Shown here: piece after piece, positions 1 to 8,979 of the stretch
Numbering within the stretch: position 1 is the stretch's first letter
How the letters are laid out: each line of letters begins with the position of its first letter
Assembly: GCA_964645005.1 (NCBI GenBank)
Contig: CAZXYS010000030.1
Span: 1-50,769 of the forward strand
Length of the DNA stretch: 50,769 nt
Direction of reading: 5' to 3'
DNA from: CAZXYS01 sp964645005
Lineage (GTDB): Bacteria > Bacteroidota > Ignavibacteria > Kapaibacteriales > UBA2268
Notes under the pieces: model-generated
Seen by the model: only the letters and a program-made list of their open reading frames with translations
The model's database searches: none
What the model was told of the DNA's origin: nothing
Position numbers and translations under genes: made by a program

Positions 1-129
1 CCATTCATCTTCTTTATTCCCGTAATAGGTGCTCCAGATAATATCTACCTGGGGTATATCTTCAGTTTGGGCTGAAATATTTAATCCTGTGATTAGTAGG
101 ATAGATAAAATCAAAATATAATTTTTCAT
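1..129 (-). CDS. Start of a secreted SBBP-like protein (partial)
   Basis: Only the first 43 codons are inside the window; the rest lies beyond base 1. The translation starts MKNYILILSILLITG, a typical Sec signal peptide with a probable cleavage after NISAQ near residue 21. The mature part then reads IIWSTYYGNKEDEW, which matches the opening of SBBP beta-propeller repeats (W-x-T-Y-Y-G) seen many times in the next gene upstream. I infer a second, adjacent SBBP-type exported protein, probably with a T9SS tail. A hairpin at 173-202 separates it from the preceding gene, so it probably has its own promoter in the AT-rich 130-172 stretch. The family call rests on very few residues. Confidence 0.6.
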   Translation of the reverse strand, partial: MKNYILILSILLITGLNISAQTEDIPQVDIIWSTYYGNKEDEW

Positions 130-172
130 GATTTGACCTGATTAAATAATTTTTAATAATATTAAAAAGTGT

Positions 173-202
173 CCTTCCGGAGGCTCATAAGCCTCCGGAA
201 GG
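173..202 (-). terminator. Intrinsic terminator after the SBBP/T9SS gene
   Basis: A perfect 12-bp inverted repeat (CCTTCCGGAGGC / GCCTCCGGAAGG) with a 6-base loop lies 11 bases beyond the stop codon of the 1354-aa protein. On the minus strand it is followed by ACACTTTTTAAT, a short T-tract. It stands out as GC-rich within AT-rich surroundings. Confidence 0.85.
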
Positions 203-213
203 ATTGATGACTC

Positions 214-3200
214 TTATTTTGTTTTCACAAATTGCCTAACAAAATAATCTTCCTTAAAACGAAGTTGAATGGTGTAAACACCCGCCGATAAGTTAGTTAA
301 ATCAATAGTTCGTTTATAATTACCTGGTGATACACTGTGATTATATGAAAGCAATATCACCCCTGAAATACTTGATATTTTGATTGAAAGATTACCTCTT
401 CCCTGGAAGATATTTTCTATATGTAAATAATTTTCGGTTGGATTGGGATAAATATTTGCGTTATCTTTGAAATTTCCATCAGAGGTTAATTCTGGTAACT
501 CAATGGTTTGATCTGTAGATTGTTTAATGTAATCAGACCCATCTGACTCAAACTTAGCAATAAAAATATCACCATCTGAGTTATATGTTCCATCAAAAGG
601 ATATACCAAATCAACATGAATATCATTACTATATGTTGTACCTCCTATCACTGGTCTATCTAAATGATCTACACCAACTCCATTTGCTTTTTCATCATTA
701 TCACCTCCGTAATAAGTTCCCTTTCTTGACAAAAGTTCGAGTTTAGTATTATATCTTTGTAAAAAGGCATCTTGATAGTAATTAAATCCTTCTTTGCCAC
801 CAAAATATATTCCATATTCACTATTTGTTACACCGGCAACAAATACATTGCCCTCATTATCATTGGTTATAGCCAGAGCACGGTCCTCGTTATCTCCATT
901 AATATACACCGAATATCCGTTGTAAGGACCATTTGCGGGATACCAAATGTTATTGTTATTATAAAATTTAAAAATGAAACCATCCGGGTCCCCTCCATAA
1001 ACATGATTAGTATCCGGATTCATGTCTGGTTTGAATGAAGATTTAACATCACTATAGGTAACACCAGCAACAAATAGTGTATCTCCATAGCTGTTGGATA
1101 TAGCATGTGCAGTATCCTTATCTGATCCTCCTGCGTAAGAACTATATTGGAATGTTCCATCATCTGAAAAAATGGTTAAAAAAGCATCTGTAAGTCCTAT
1201 AGGATTAACAAACTCAGTTCCAACAATAGAAATCGGAAAATCAGTACTTGCGGTATAACCAGTTACGGCAACCTCTGACCTGTTGTTTAAGTAAGTAATT
1301 CCCATCCCTGATTCGTTATCAGAGCCTCCTAAGTATGTATCCCAGGCAATGCTTCCATCTGAGTAGTACCTGACAACAAAAGCGTCCTCAGTGCCGCCGC
1401 CAAAAGTTGACTGATATGCATTATGCATAGTAATAAAGCTGCCGGATACTCCGGTAATGTATGCATTATTACTATCATCAACCGCTATATCCTCTCCAAC
1501 TTCAGGATGAGCATCTCCCCAATAAGTAAAGTACCTTAAAGCAGTTCCATCGTAACTTAGTTTCATGAAAAATGCGTCGGTGTAAAGCCCCTGAGTAAAA
1601 GGCTGTGGCGTAACATGATTAGCATCATTATATTCCAGATCTGAATCTCCATCAGCATCGCCGGTGATGAATATATCACTAAGGTGGTTTTTAGCGTAAA
1701 TGGCATTACCTTGTTCATTTGCACCCCCACCATAATAAGTTGAGAATCGGTGTTCGCCATAAGCGTCGAATTTGCTTACTATTATCTCATTAGCTGAATA
1801 TTTTGACTCTTGGATAACTCCTGAAGTGGTCGGATAATCCTGACTATAAGACTTCCCGGTTAGATAAATATAATCATCATCATCAACATGAAGGTCATTT
1901 GCTCCATCAAAATTTGTTCCTCCAACATAGGTAGGAAGCCTGTTAATATGCTTAAATTCTGATATATAAACATCCTTTTGTATTTCCTGTTGATAAGTTC
2001 CTGCTATTGTAAAATAATTGGTGCTGGCATCTTTGTAGAAATCGATTCCAAAGCCTTTATTATCAACAGCATAAGAGTTATCATAATAAGAGATTATGTC
2101 AAGGTCGGCAGCTTCTTTTGCTACACCTGCTGCATGGGTGTTTATGCTGACAACAAGAGCATCTTCGTTGAGAGTTAACCCATTATTGATTTCATCCTGA
2201 AAGGCATTGTACATATACAGGTCATCGCTGTCAGTGAAACCCGTCATTAGCAGTTTACGATAGCCATTTCCTGATACTTCGGCGTATTGTAAATCGTTAA
2301 TTCTATCAACGCCGGTGCCGCCAACATAATGTGTTCCCAAATCCGGAGCATATCCGCCGGAGGGCGTTTCTTGCATAAAACTGAAAAAACCATCGCCATT
2401 GTCACCTGTACCCCCATTGTAATCCGGGGGGATATTATATAAAGGCATAAGCATAAATTGTTCGTCATTAGCGCTTTTCGTAAATCCGGCTATCGCTATT
2501 TCCTGATCATTAACATAGGATACATCTTGACCGAAATCATCATCTTCGCCGCCAAAGTAGCTTGAGTACTGTAATACCCCGGTTGTACCATCAAAACTTG
2601 CGATAAAGACATCAAAATAAGAAGGACTCCCATTTTGATTTAAAGTTGTTTGATCGGCATTTAACAATGGAAATGAAGCTGAGGTACTTTTTGTCGCACC
2701 GGTAATGAGAATATCTCCATCTTCATTAATATCCAATCCCAAGCCATTTTCTTGATCTGCACCTCCATGATAAGTAAACCAATTGAGGGTTGTCAGATCT
2801 CCTGTTATACTTGCTGCAAAAGCATCGGGATAATCCGGGCAGCTTGAGCATGGCTGATTTACAGGTGTGTAAAGCATGTAGTCACTATTGGTCTCTCCTA
2901 ATATGATCACATCTTCAGTATTTTCATTTACTTTAATTCTATGACCAATAACCCAATTGTTTCCGCCAAAATACGTTCCACCTGAATCTAATCTGGCATC
3001 CTCACGTATTCTTATAATATAAGCATCTGATTCAACAGTGCAACTAGTACAGTTCCCCTGTAATGCATTAGGAGATATAGGTGAAAAATAATCCAAGGGA
3101 ACATCGCTGAAAGTGCTGCCAATAATGTATAACCAGGAAATATTATTCACGAAGGCATGATCTATATCAACAGCAAAATCGTCACTTGATCCACTTAACA

Positions 3201-4278
3201 AGAAAGTCCAAACAAGGTTCCCATTTTGGTCGTATTTAGTTACAAAACCATCCCAGTTATAATCATAATTCCTACCATGATGGTCAGGACCTCCGGGATC
3301 ATAAGTGTCCGGAAAGTCTAGGCTAATTGTTGAACCACAAATATATCTATCACCATAAGTGAAGCCGCCGCCGCCGAAATTAAATCCACTGGAATTATTT
3401 TGGTAAGGAACTGTTGTTCCAGGATAATAACCAGTTATATCATCACTGTCATAGGCTAATTCAATATTCATCGTAAGTTTGGGATCAATTATTAGCCTGT
3501 TGCTCTTATCATAATTTCCAACATTGAAACTTACTTGATTATCAACTACTGAATAGTTGCAGTTAATTTCGTTTTTCCTAAAACTCCGGTTTCTCTGAAT
3601 TTCATAAGTAGAAGGTATTTCTTCCTTAAGTTTTCCCAGAGGAGTTACTATATCCAGATGTTCATTACCCTGAGATCTACTAAGTTCGACATTTTTATAT
3701 TCGAACTTTATGTCGCTGATATTGCCGCCGGGTTTAACTACAACATCGTATTTCAATTCGTTATTCTTCCCATGGAAAACAAGATCGATATGGGGATATA
3801 CATTTTGATAAATCAGCTTTTTATAAGTCCTGATCCTGGTAATGTTTTTACCTTTTCCTAAATGATTGTAATAGCCCTTTTGAACATTTCGTGCTGCCAC
3901 ATTGGCATCGCTGTTCAATATATCTACATCAAACCGGAAAGTCCGGACATTATCTCGATTAATCTTTCCTTCTTCATTTTTCTCAAATTTATGGAGAACA
4001 TAAGAGATACCGTCCTGTTTGAAGTATACTCTTAAGTTTCCGAGATCAGCGACATATAAGATGTCCTCTCTCGGATTACCTTCGGTGTCGTGTATTTGAC
4101 CTTTATTTTCGATAAATACTATCCCGTTTTTCAACTGTGACAGTTTATTTGAGTCGTTTCCGTCAACCTTTTTGGCGTTTTGAGCAAAAACAATGTTTGC
4201 GATCAACATTACTATTACTAAAATAATAATTTTTTTCTTTTTTCCAATAGAGAAAATTTTATTTTTTTTGATTAACAT
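214..4278 (-). CDS. Giant secreted SBBP-repeat protein with T9SS C-terminal tail
   Basis: A 1354-residue exported protein. It has a basic N-terminus and hydrophobic signal peptide ending near NIVFAQ (about residue 33). A globular N-terminal region follows (about 40-260, starting FIENKGQ), which is the domain commonly preceding SBBP repeats (DUF7948-like). About 1000 residues of beta-propeller-type repeats come next, with recurrent cores such as STYYGG, DTYLGG, SSYAGG and SYFGG followed by an acidic stretch and ITG/VAG turns. The last ~80 residues form a Por-type sorting domain: IYPNPTENYLHIEN, then GVYTIQL and a basic end. T9SS is known to export such proteins and attach them to the cell surface. 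The ATG at 4278 is chosen; a GTG sits directly before it and GGGGAGG lies just upstream. It probably follows the sigma factor at 4435-4944 in one transcript. Function is unknown, with adhesion or surface coating likely. Confidence 0.9.
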   Translation of the reverse strand: MLIKKNKIFSIGKKKKIIILVIVMLIANIVFAQNAKKVDGNDSNKLSQLKNGIVFIENKGQIHDTEGNPREDILYVADLGNLRVYFKQDGISYVLHKFEKNEEGKINRDNVRTFRFDVDILNSDANVAARNVQKGYYNHLGKGKNITRIRTYKKLIYQNVYPHIDLVFHGKNNELKYDVVVKPGGNISDIKFEYKNVELSRSQGNEHLDIVTPLGKLKEEIPSTYEIQRNRSFRKNEINCNYSVVDNQVSFNVGNYDKSNRLIIDPKLTMNIELAYDSDDITGYYPGTTVPYQNNSSGFNFGGGGFTYGDRYICGSTISLDFPDTYDPGGPDHHGRNYDYNWDGFVTKYDQNGNLVWTFLLSGSSDDFAVDIDHAFVNNISWLYIIGSTFSDVPLDYFSPISPNALQGNCTSCTVESDAYIIRIREDARLDSGGTYFGGNNWVIGHRIKVNENTEDVIILGETNSDYMLYTPVNQPCSSCPDYPDAFAASITGDLTTLNWFTYHGGADQENGLGLDINEDGDILITGATKSTSASFPLLNADQTTLNQNGSPSYFDVFIASFDGTTGVLQYSSYFGGEDDDFGQDVSYVNDQEIAIAGFTKSANDEQFMLMPLYNIPPDYNGGTGDNGDGFFSFMQETPSGGYAPDLGTHYVGGTGVDRINDLQYAEVSGNGYRKLLMTGFTDSDDLYMYNAFQDEINNGLTLNEDALVVSINTHAAGVAKEAADLDIISYYDNSYAVDNKGFGIDFYKDASTNYFTIAGTYQQEIQKDVYISEFKHINRLPTYVGGTNFDGANDLHVDDDDYIYLTGKSYSQDYPTTSGVIQESKYSANEIIVSKFDAYGEHRFSTYYGGGANEQGNAIYAKNHLSDIFITGDADGDSDLEYNDANHVTPQPFTQGLYTDAFFMKLSYDGTALRYFTYWGDAHPEVGEDIAVDDSNNAYITGVSGSFITMHNAYQSTFGGGTEDAFVVRYYSDGSIAWDTYLGGSDNESGMGITYLNNRSEVAVTGYTASTDFPISIVGTEFVNPIGLTDAFLTIFSDDGTFQYSSYAGGSDKDTAHAISNSYGDTLFVAGVTYSDVKSSFKPDMNPDTNHVYGGDPDGFIFKFYNNNNIWYPANGPYNGYSVYINGDNEDRALAITNDNEGNVFVAGVTNSEYGIYFGGKEGFNYYQDAFLQRYNTKLELLSRKGTYYGGDNDEKANGVGVDHLDRPVIGGTTYSNDIHVDLVYPFDGTYNSDGDIFIAKFESDGSDYIKQSTDQTIELPELTSDGNFKDNANIYPNPTENYLHIENIFQGRGNLSIKISSISGVILLSYNHSVSPGNYKRTIDLTNLSAGVYTIQLRFKEDYFVRQFVKTK

Positions 4279-4434
4279 CACCTCCCCGAATTAATTGATA
4301 AATTCTCACTTTTGTCCTTAAACATTCTTTTCTTCTTTACATTAATTTTTAAATTTTACATCGTCTCTTATTTATACTTCGTTTCAAAATGAAAAAACTT
4401 CCAAAAAATAATTATTTAGGTAATGCTAAATCTT

Positions 4435-4944
4435 CTAAACTTCAATGAATATCACTTTTAAAATATTTATTGCTTCCCAATATTTTCTCCAAACCAGATT
4501 CAAAGAAGAATCCCTCCATTCTGCTATCTCTTTAAAACTAACACTCCAAAAATGTCTCAGAAAAATTATGTCTAGCAAATCTATTGGTAATGCATCCATA
4601 GCTTTATAGAAAAAGTCATCAACTTCTATGATTTTATCAATACTTGTCTTATGTATTGAATCAATCCAGGCAGGCGGCGTGTTGTCAGTTTCCGGCTGAG
4701 AACGATCAATGCTAACAAGAGATGCTTTTCTTCTCGATTCTTCATTAAGGTTAAATATAGCAGCCCTTTTCAGCCAATTTATTGAATATTCCCAATCATC
4801 CCACAAATTCTTTTCTTCATATTCAGTAAATTCGCATATAGCTTTATCTATCCCTTCTAAAATTTCTTCAGCAGAAAGCTTGGGATATTTTTTACTTAAT
4901 ATGATATGCAGATAGTTTCTTTTTAATTTTAATTCTTCATCCAT
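4435..4944 (-). CDS. Small sigma-70 family (ECF-like) factor
   Basis: 169 residues. The N-terminal half has a region-2-like helical pattern (AEEILEGIDKAICEFTEYEE, then a Trp-rich stretch NLWDDWEYSINWLKRAA). The C-terminal 50 residues resemble sigma region 4: DALPIDLLDIIFLRHFWSV followed by FKEIAEWRDSSLNLVWRKYW, a helix-turn-helix layout with a degenerate recognition helix. Length fits ECF factors. The ATG at 4944 is preceded by GGAGGAAGTG, a strong ribosome site; a GTG one codon upstream is the alternative. It lies 156 bases upstream of the giant SBBP gene on the same strand, so I infer that it may drive that gene or be co-transcribed with it. A comparable sigma factor precedes the secreted-peptide cassettes at 44063. 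No anti-sigma gene is visible next to it. Confidence 0.65.
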   Translation of the reverse strand: MDEELKLKRNYLHIILSKKYPKLSAEEILEGIDKAICEFTEYEEKNLWDDWEYSINWLKRAAIFNLNEESRRKASLVSIDRSQPETDNTPPAWIDSIHKTSIDKIIEVDDFFYKAMDALPIDLLDIIFLRHFWSVSFKEIAEWRDSSLNLVWRKYWEAINILKVIFIEV

Positions 4945-5288
4945 CACTTCCTCCCTCCGAATTTTTGAAAGTTTGCTAGATAAATTAAAATAAATTCATA
5001 AATAATATTTACGGATCTCATAGCTAACTCCCCGAAAAAAATTGTATATAAACAAAATTCATCTTTATTAATACAACACATCAACTTCAAAAAAGTTGCG
5101 GAAATTTTATAATTTTTCAGGCATTTTTAATGCTATATTATGAATATCCACTTAAATGTATTACATTTTACATGCTTGGTTTAATACATTCATTTTCCAT
5201 TTTTTTACTTTGCAAATAAATCATAATTTTATGTTTTTTCTTCGGCAAGTGAAACAAATTGATATAACTAAACGTAAAATTACCGCAG
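4945..5288. other. Divergent intergenic region, 344 bases
   Basis: AT-rich spacer between the minus-strand sigma factor and the plus-strand phosphatase gene. It must carry promoters for both directions. I see no convincing operator, repeat or RNA gene, and no unambiguous -35/-10 pair. Confidence 0.5.
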
Positions 5289-7427
5289 ATGAATATATCA
5301 ATTAATAACAGCAATAAGGGTGCGTTGCTCAAAATCGAAATAATTAACCGGGGCTTTTTCCTTGTGGCATTCATGGTTTTCTCTGCTGCGAGGATCGGCG
5401 GCGATGCGCTTCTGTATCTGTTCGCCGATTATTCAGGGCTGCCGGCAACTATCTGGAAGACAATAACTTCGGCGTTGATTTTTACGTCTATGCTGCTCTA
5501 TATCTTCAGCCTGAAATTCAATGAACAGAGTATTCTCGAAGATTTGCTGTCGGAAGAATTTTTCAGGGATTTTCAGAATTGTATTTTACTGCCCCTCGGT
5601 ATTTTTGTAGCTCATATCATTGTGCCTGATGTTTTCCTTTCCGGTAATGCGCCGAAGAATATTTTTCTACTTTTAATTAGCGATATAATAAGTATTTATG
5701 CGATTTTTACCATAATCTATTATGCATATTTTCTGTATAAATGGCTCTTTATCAGAAGATCGAGCAGAACTAAAATTTATCTGCAAATTGCTGCAATTGG
5801 CTTAGCATATTATTTTTCAATGGATTATGTCTTTTACTTAATACATGTAGATATTGGTTATCAGGCGCCAACGTATTTTCATTTGCTTGTAATTGTGCCG
5901 GTGGTTGGAATATTTTTGGCGGCGAACCGAAATTCCTGGATTGCAATCCTGCCGCGCCCGAGGAAGTTCAAGCTGCTTCTCTATACTGTGCTTGTTATCA
6001 TCTTTGTCGGCACTGCGAGCGATTTCGCTAACGATAATGAATCTCTTGCCGCGGGGCTTGATTCATTCATGCCAGGGTTGTCGAATCTGGGATTTCTGGT
6101 GTATTTATATATTATTGTTTATGCAATTCGCTTGTTCTTTTCGTGTATTGCGACGCTGCCGACCTCTTCTATTCTCGAGAGAAGGACTTCTGAAATCAGT
6201 TCGCTGACTTATCTTAATCGTATTGTTTCGAAAACTATCGATTTTGATACGCTTATAGATACTGTAACGCAGTTAGCGCTGAATTCGTCGGGCGCTACAG
6301 CGGCATGGACGGAGATTTATTATAAGGCGGGAAATAGCTGCAGGATTGGCTCAATGAAGTTTATCGAGGAAGAGCATATTAACGCTATGCACCGGGATCC
6401 GGCGCTGCCGGATAGAGTCAGGAATTTGAAATCGACGATGCTGATAGAGTCTATCCCCGAAGATAAAGAGCTGTACTATATTTCGCAGGATTTAAAGATT
6501 GCCCGCTCAATGATCGCCACGCCGCTGGTTGCCGGCGAGGATAAGGTGGGAACGTTGGTGGTGCTGCACAATGACGAATACGGGCTCGATCATAATGATG
6601 CGAAGGTGCTGTCCGCTTTCAGTAACAATGTAAGCGTGGCTCTGGAGAATGCGCGGCTTGTGAAGGATTCCATTGAGAAGGAACATTACAAACGGGAACT
6701 GGAACTCGCCCGCGACATGCAGCGGAAGCTGCTGCCGCAGCAACTACCGCATATTGAGAATTACAGTCTGTCGGCGTTTTCTGTGCCGGCAGAGGAAGTA
6801 GGCGGGGATTTCTATGATATTGGCACACTGAAAGACGGCAGAAGATGTATAATTATCGGCGATGTTTCGGGGAAAGGGATGAACGCTGCCTTTTACATGG
6901 CTCAGTTGAAGGGGGCGGCGCTGTCAGAGATGAAAGAAGCCACCGGACCCGCCGATCTGCTAAAGAGAATTAATCGGGTACTGCTCAATTCTGTCGAGAA
7001 AAAGGTGTTCATTACTATAAATGCACTGACGATCGATGATGGAGATGGGAAAATCTCGTTGGCGCGGGCGGGACATATGCCTGCCGTGATTAAAAATCAG
7101 AATGGGATTGAGATTTTGAAGACGAAGGGTATTGGAACGTGTCTGGTGGATAGTTCCAAGTTTGATAATTTACTGGAGGAGGCGGATATTAAGCTGCATG
7201 AAGGCGGACTGTGCCTGCTGTTCACTGACGGGCTTAATGAATTGCGGGATAAGTCGTTGAATGAATACGGGATGGAAAATTTGGAGAAATTTCTGGCAGG
7301 GTCAAATTTTGAAAATGCTTCGCAGGCAAATGACTTGTTAAAGCAGGAACTGCAAAGATTTTCCAAGGATCAGGAGCAATTTGATGATTTGACGGTTGTA
7401 TCGCTGATGTATCATGGTTCCGAATAA
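5289..7427 (+). CDS. Membrane PP2C-type (SpoIIE/RsbU-like) phosphatase with GAF domain
   Basis: 712 residues. Residues about 15-290 contain a series of hydrophobic helices (seven or eight membrane spans), ending before a cytoplasmic part. About 305-458 is a GAF-like sensor domain (LNRIVSKTIDFDTLIDTV to VSVALENARLV). A linker helix (ELARDMQRKLLPQ) leads into the SpoIIE/PP2C phosphatase domain, with the metal-binding motifs EEVGGDFYD (about 501-509), GDVSGKG (about 524-530), TDGLNE (about 647) and DDLTV (about 698). Such proteins dephosphorylate a STAS antagonist to switch an anti-sigma kinase; that partner pair lies 0.7 kb downstream. The signal sensed by the membrane part is unknown. The gene is separated from its partners by a long repeat-filled spacer, so it may be a separate transcript. 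Confidence 0.9.
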   Translation: MNISINNSNKGALLKIEIINRGFFLVAFMVFSAARIGGDALLYLFADYSGLPATIWKTITSALIFTSMLLYIFSLKFNEQSILEDLLSEEFFRDFQNCILLPLGIFVAHIIVPDVFLSGNAPKNIFLLLISDIISIYAIFTIIYYAYFLYKWLFIRRSSRTKIYLQIAAIGLAYYFSMDYVFYLIHVDIGYQAPTYFHLLVIVPVVGIFLAANRNSWIAILPRPRKFKLLLYTVLVIIFVGTASDFANDNESLAAGLDSFMPGLSNLGFLVYLYIIVYAIRLFFSCIATLPTSSILERRTSEISSLTYLNRIVSKTIDFDTLIDTVTQLALNSSGATAAWTEIYYKAGNSCRIGSMKFIEEEHINAMHRDPALPDRVRNLKSTMLIESIPEDKELYYISQDLKIARSMIATPLVAGEDKVGTLVVLHNDEYGLDHNDAKVLSAFSNNVSVALENARLVKDSIEKEHYKRELELARDMQRKLLPQQLPHIENYSLSAFSVPAEEVGGDFYDIGTLKDGRRCIIIGDVSGKGMNAAFYMAQLKGAALSEMKEATGPADLLKRINRVLLNSVEKKVFITINALTIDDGDGKISLARAGHMPAVIKNQNGIEILKTKGIGTCLVDSSKFDNLLEEADIKLHEGGLCLLFTDGLNELRDKSLNEYGMENLEKFLAGSNFENASQANDLLKQELQRFSKDQEQFDDLTVVSLMYHGSE

Positions 7428-7582
7428 TTTGATTCATGTTTTTTGATATTAGCGGTTAACGGCTAAAGGCTAAAGGCGAACGGAAGAATGGTGTATCATT
7501 GAAAATGAAATTATATAATCCCATTTTCAAAATACAAAACTTGCATTTGTGGCAAAAAACAGCTAACTTGCTTCGAAACGTA

Positions 7583-7605
7583 CCGTCAGATGTTATATCT
7601 GACGG
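7583..7605 (+). terminator. Hairpin, possible terminator of the phosphatase gene
   Basis: Perfect 9-bp inverted repeat CCGTCAGAT / ATCTGACGG with a 5-base loop, about 155 bases past the phosphatase stop, followed by ATTTTCCCC. The T-tract is short, so it could equally be part of the repeat cluster that follows. Confidence 0.45.
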
Positions 7606-7610
7606 ATTTT

Positions 7611-7870
7611 CCCCTCTTTGAGGGGCACCCGAGCAGAGCGAGGGCAGGGTGGATTTTTATTTAATCTCTGATGTTTGTATAAACTTATAAAAGTGTTAGA
7701 TGGGATTTTTCATTAGGATATTCTTTCATTTGCATAAATAACTTAACCGTAAGAAATTAACCACCCCCAATCCCCCTCCTTATCCAAGGAGGGGGAATAA
7801 GAAACACACCTTAAAGCTTTTGTCTTCATCCTCCTCCTTAGTAAGGAGAGGAGTGAAGCCGAAGGCTTTA
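7611..7870. repeat. Cluster of REP-like palindromes in a 676-base spacer
   Basis: The gene-free stretch 7428-8103 holds several GC-rich palindromes in AT-rich sequence. These are CCCCTC-TTT-GAGGGG at 7611-7625; CCCCCTCCTT-ATCC-AAGGAGGGGG at 7772-7795; CTCCTTA-G-TAAGGAG at 7834-7848; and AAGCC-GAA-GGCTT at 7856-7868. Upstream, near 7455-7485, is a degenerate run of GGCTAAAGGC units. The style matches the element at 38031-38132. I see no open reading frame with coding features here; the 230 bases before the STAS gene (7871-8103) should contain its promoter. Confidence 0.7.
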
Positions 7871-8103
7871 CGGGGTAGTTCTTCTAAAATGATGAATTGC
7901 AAATTGTTAGCGGTACTGAAGAGTTCTAATGAAATATCCGGTATAATGGAACAATTTTTGTAAAGTAATCGTTAGTAATAAGAAAGTTTTTTTGAGCGCC
8001 ACACTTTTGTGATGTGACACAACTTAGAAATACAAATTTTTTAGAACTTTTGAACTTTCTAAACGTATTAGTAAATGTATATTAACAAGGATACGGAGTA
8101 TAA

Positions 8104-8484
8104 ATGGCTGAGTCCGCGAATAATTTTGAAATTCAAAAACGTGACCGGGACGACATCGGTTGTATCTATCTGCATGGCTGCCTTGACGCCCATACGGCGC
8201 CTGAGCTTGAGAAGGCTATCCAGGATTATCTTGATAATGGTCAGAATAAAATTTTGATCAATCTGAAGGATCTGGAATATATAAGCAGCGCCGGATTGGG
8301 CGTGTTTATGGCGTTTATCGAAGATCTGCGCGAAAGCGGCGGCGATATTAAACTGGCGGAGTTGAAATCGAAGGTGTATTCTGTGTTCGACTTGCTGGGC
8401 TTTCCCATGCTCTTCGACATAGAAAAGGACGAAAATGCGGCGATAGCACAATTTAAAAAAGAAGAAGATAAAACTGATGAATGA
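8104..8484 (+). CDS. STAS-domain anti-sigma factor antagonist (RsbV/SpoIIAA-like)
   Basis: 126 residues covering one STAS domain with a short acidic tail. The phosphorylation site region reads YISSAGLGVF (Ser61/Ser62), as in RsbV-type antagonists. In this family the unphosphorylated protein binds the anti-sigma kinase; phosphorylation by the kinase releases it, and a PP2C phosphatase resets it. The ATG at 8104 has GGAG five bases upstream. It overlaps the following kinase gene by 8 bases, so the two are translationally coupled. With the membrane phosphatase at 5289 it makes a complete partner switch apart from the target sigma factor. Confidence 0.92.
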   Translation: MAESANNFEIQKRDRDDIGCIYLHGCLDAHTAPELEKAIQDYLDNGQNKILINLKDLEYISSAGLGVFMAFIEDLRESGGDIKLAELKSKVYSVFDLLGFPMLFDIEKDENAAIAQFKKEEDKTDE

Positions 8485-8920
8485 GACCAAATCCAAATAT
8501 GATGATAATCTTTGCGCATCTTCTGATTTTAAGGAATTGAGCAGGATACGCAAATTTGTTAAAAACAATGCTATGGCTTTTGGCTTTGATGATCCCGAGG
8601 CGCAGAAAATTTCCCTCGCTGTGGACGAAGCCTGCTCAAACTTGATAAGACATGCCTTTCATTTTGATAAAAGTAAAGAGATATGCGTCGAGATAGAGAC
8701 GAAGTCGAAACAGTTCATAGTCAAAGTCATTGACGACGGTAAACCCTTTGATCCTCGTAAAGTGGATGAGCCCGATATGCGGGAATATTTCGAAGAATAT
8801 AAGCAGGGCGGGCTCGGAATAATGATTATGAGAAAAGTTATGGATAAAATCCAATATAAACCTTCCAATAAAAACAACTCTAAAAACGTGTTAAAACTTA
8901 TTAAAAATTTAGCTATGTAA
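8477..8920 (+). CDS. RsbW-like anti-sigma serine kinase (HATPase_c)
   Basis: 147 residues forming a single GHKL ATPase domain. The N-box is DEACSNLIRHAF (Glu51, Asn55), followed by the G1 motif VIDDGKPFDP (about 85-93) and a G2-like GGLGIMIM (111-118). This layout is that of RsbW/SpoIIAB-type kinases, which bind a sigma factor or another effector and phosphorylate the STAS partner encoded by the overlapping upstream gene. No sigma-B-like gene is adjacent, so the output of the switch cannot be told from this window. The next gene downstream, a cytochrome c assembly gene, starts 59 bases later and may be only loosely linked. Confidence 0.9.
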   Translation: MNETKSKYDDNLCASSDFKELSRIRKFVKNNAMAFGFDDPEAQKISLAVDEACSNLIRHAFHFDKSKEICVEIETKSKQFIVKVIDDGKPFDPRKVDEPDMREYFEEYKQGGLGIMIMRKVMDKIQYKPSNKNNSKNVLKLIKNLAM

Positions 8921-8979
8921 AAATCTTTATATTTTTTACCATAACCGGGTTATTTTACAATCGATTACAGAGACTTTAA

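Noticed and set aside
7428..8103. CRISPR array in the repeat-rich spacer
   Set aside because: The palindromes are different from one another and not regularly spaced; no cas genes anywhere in the window.
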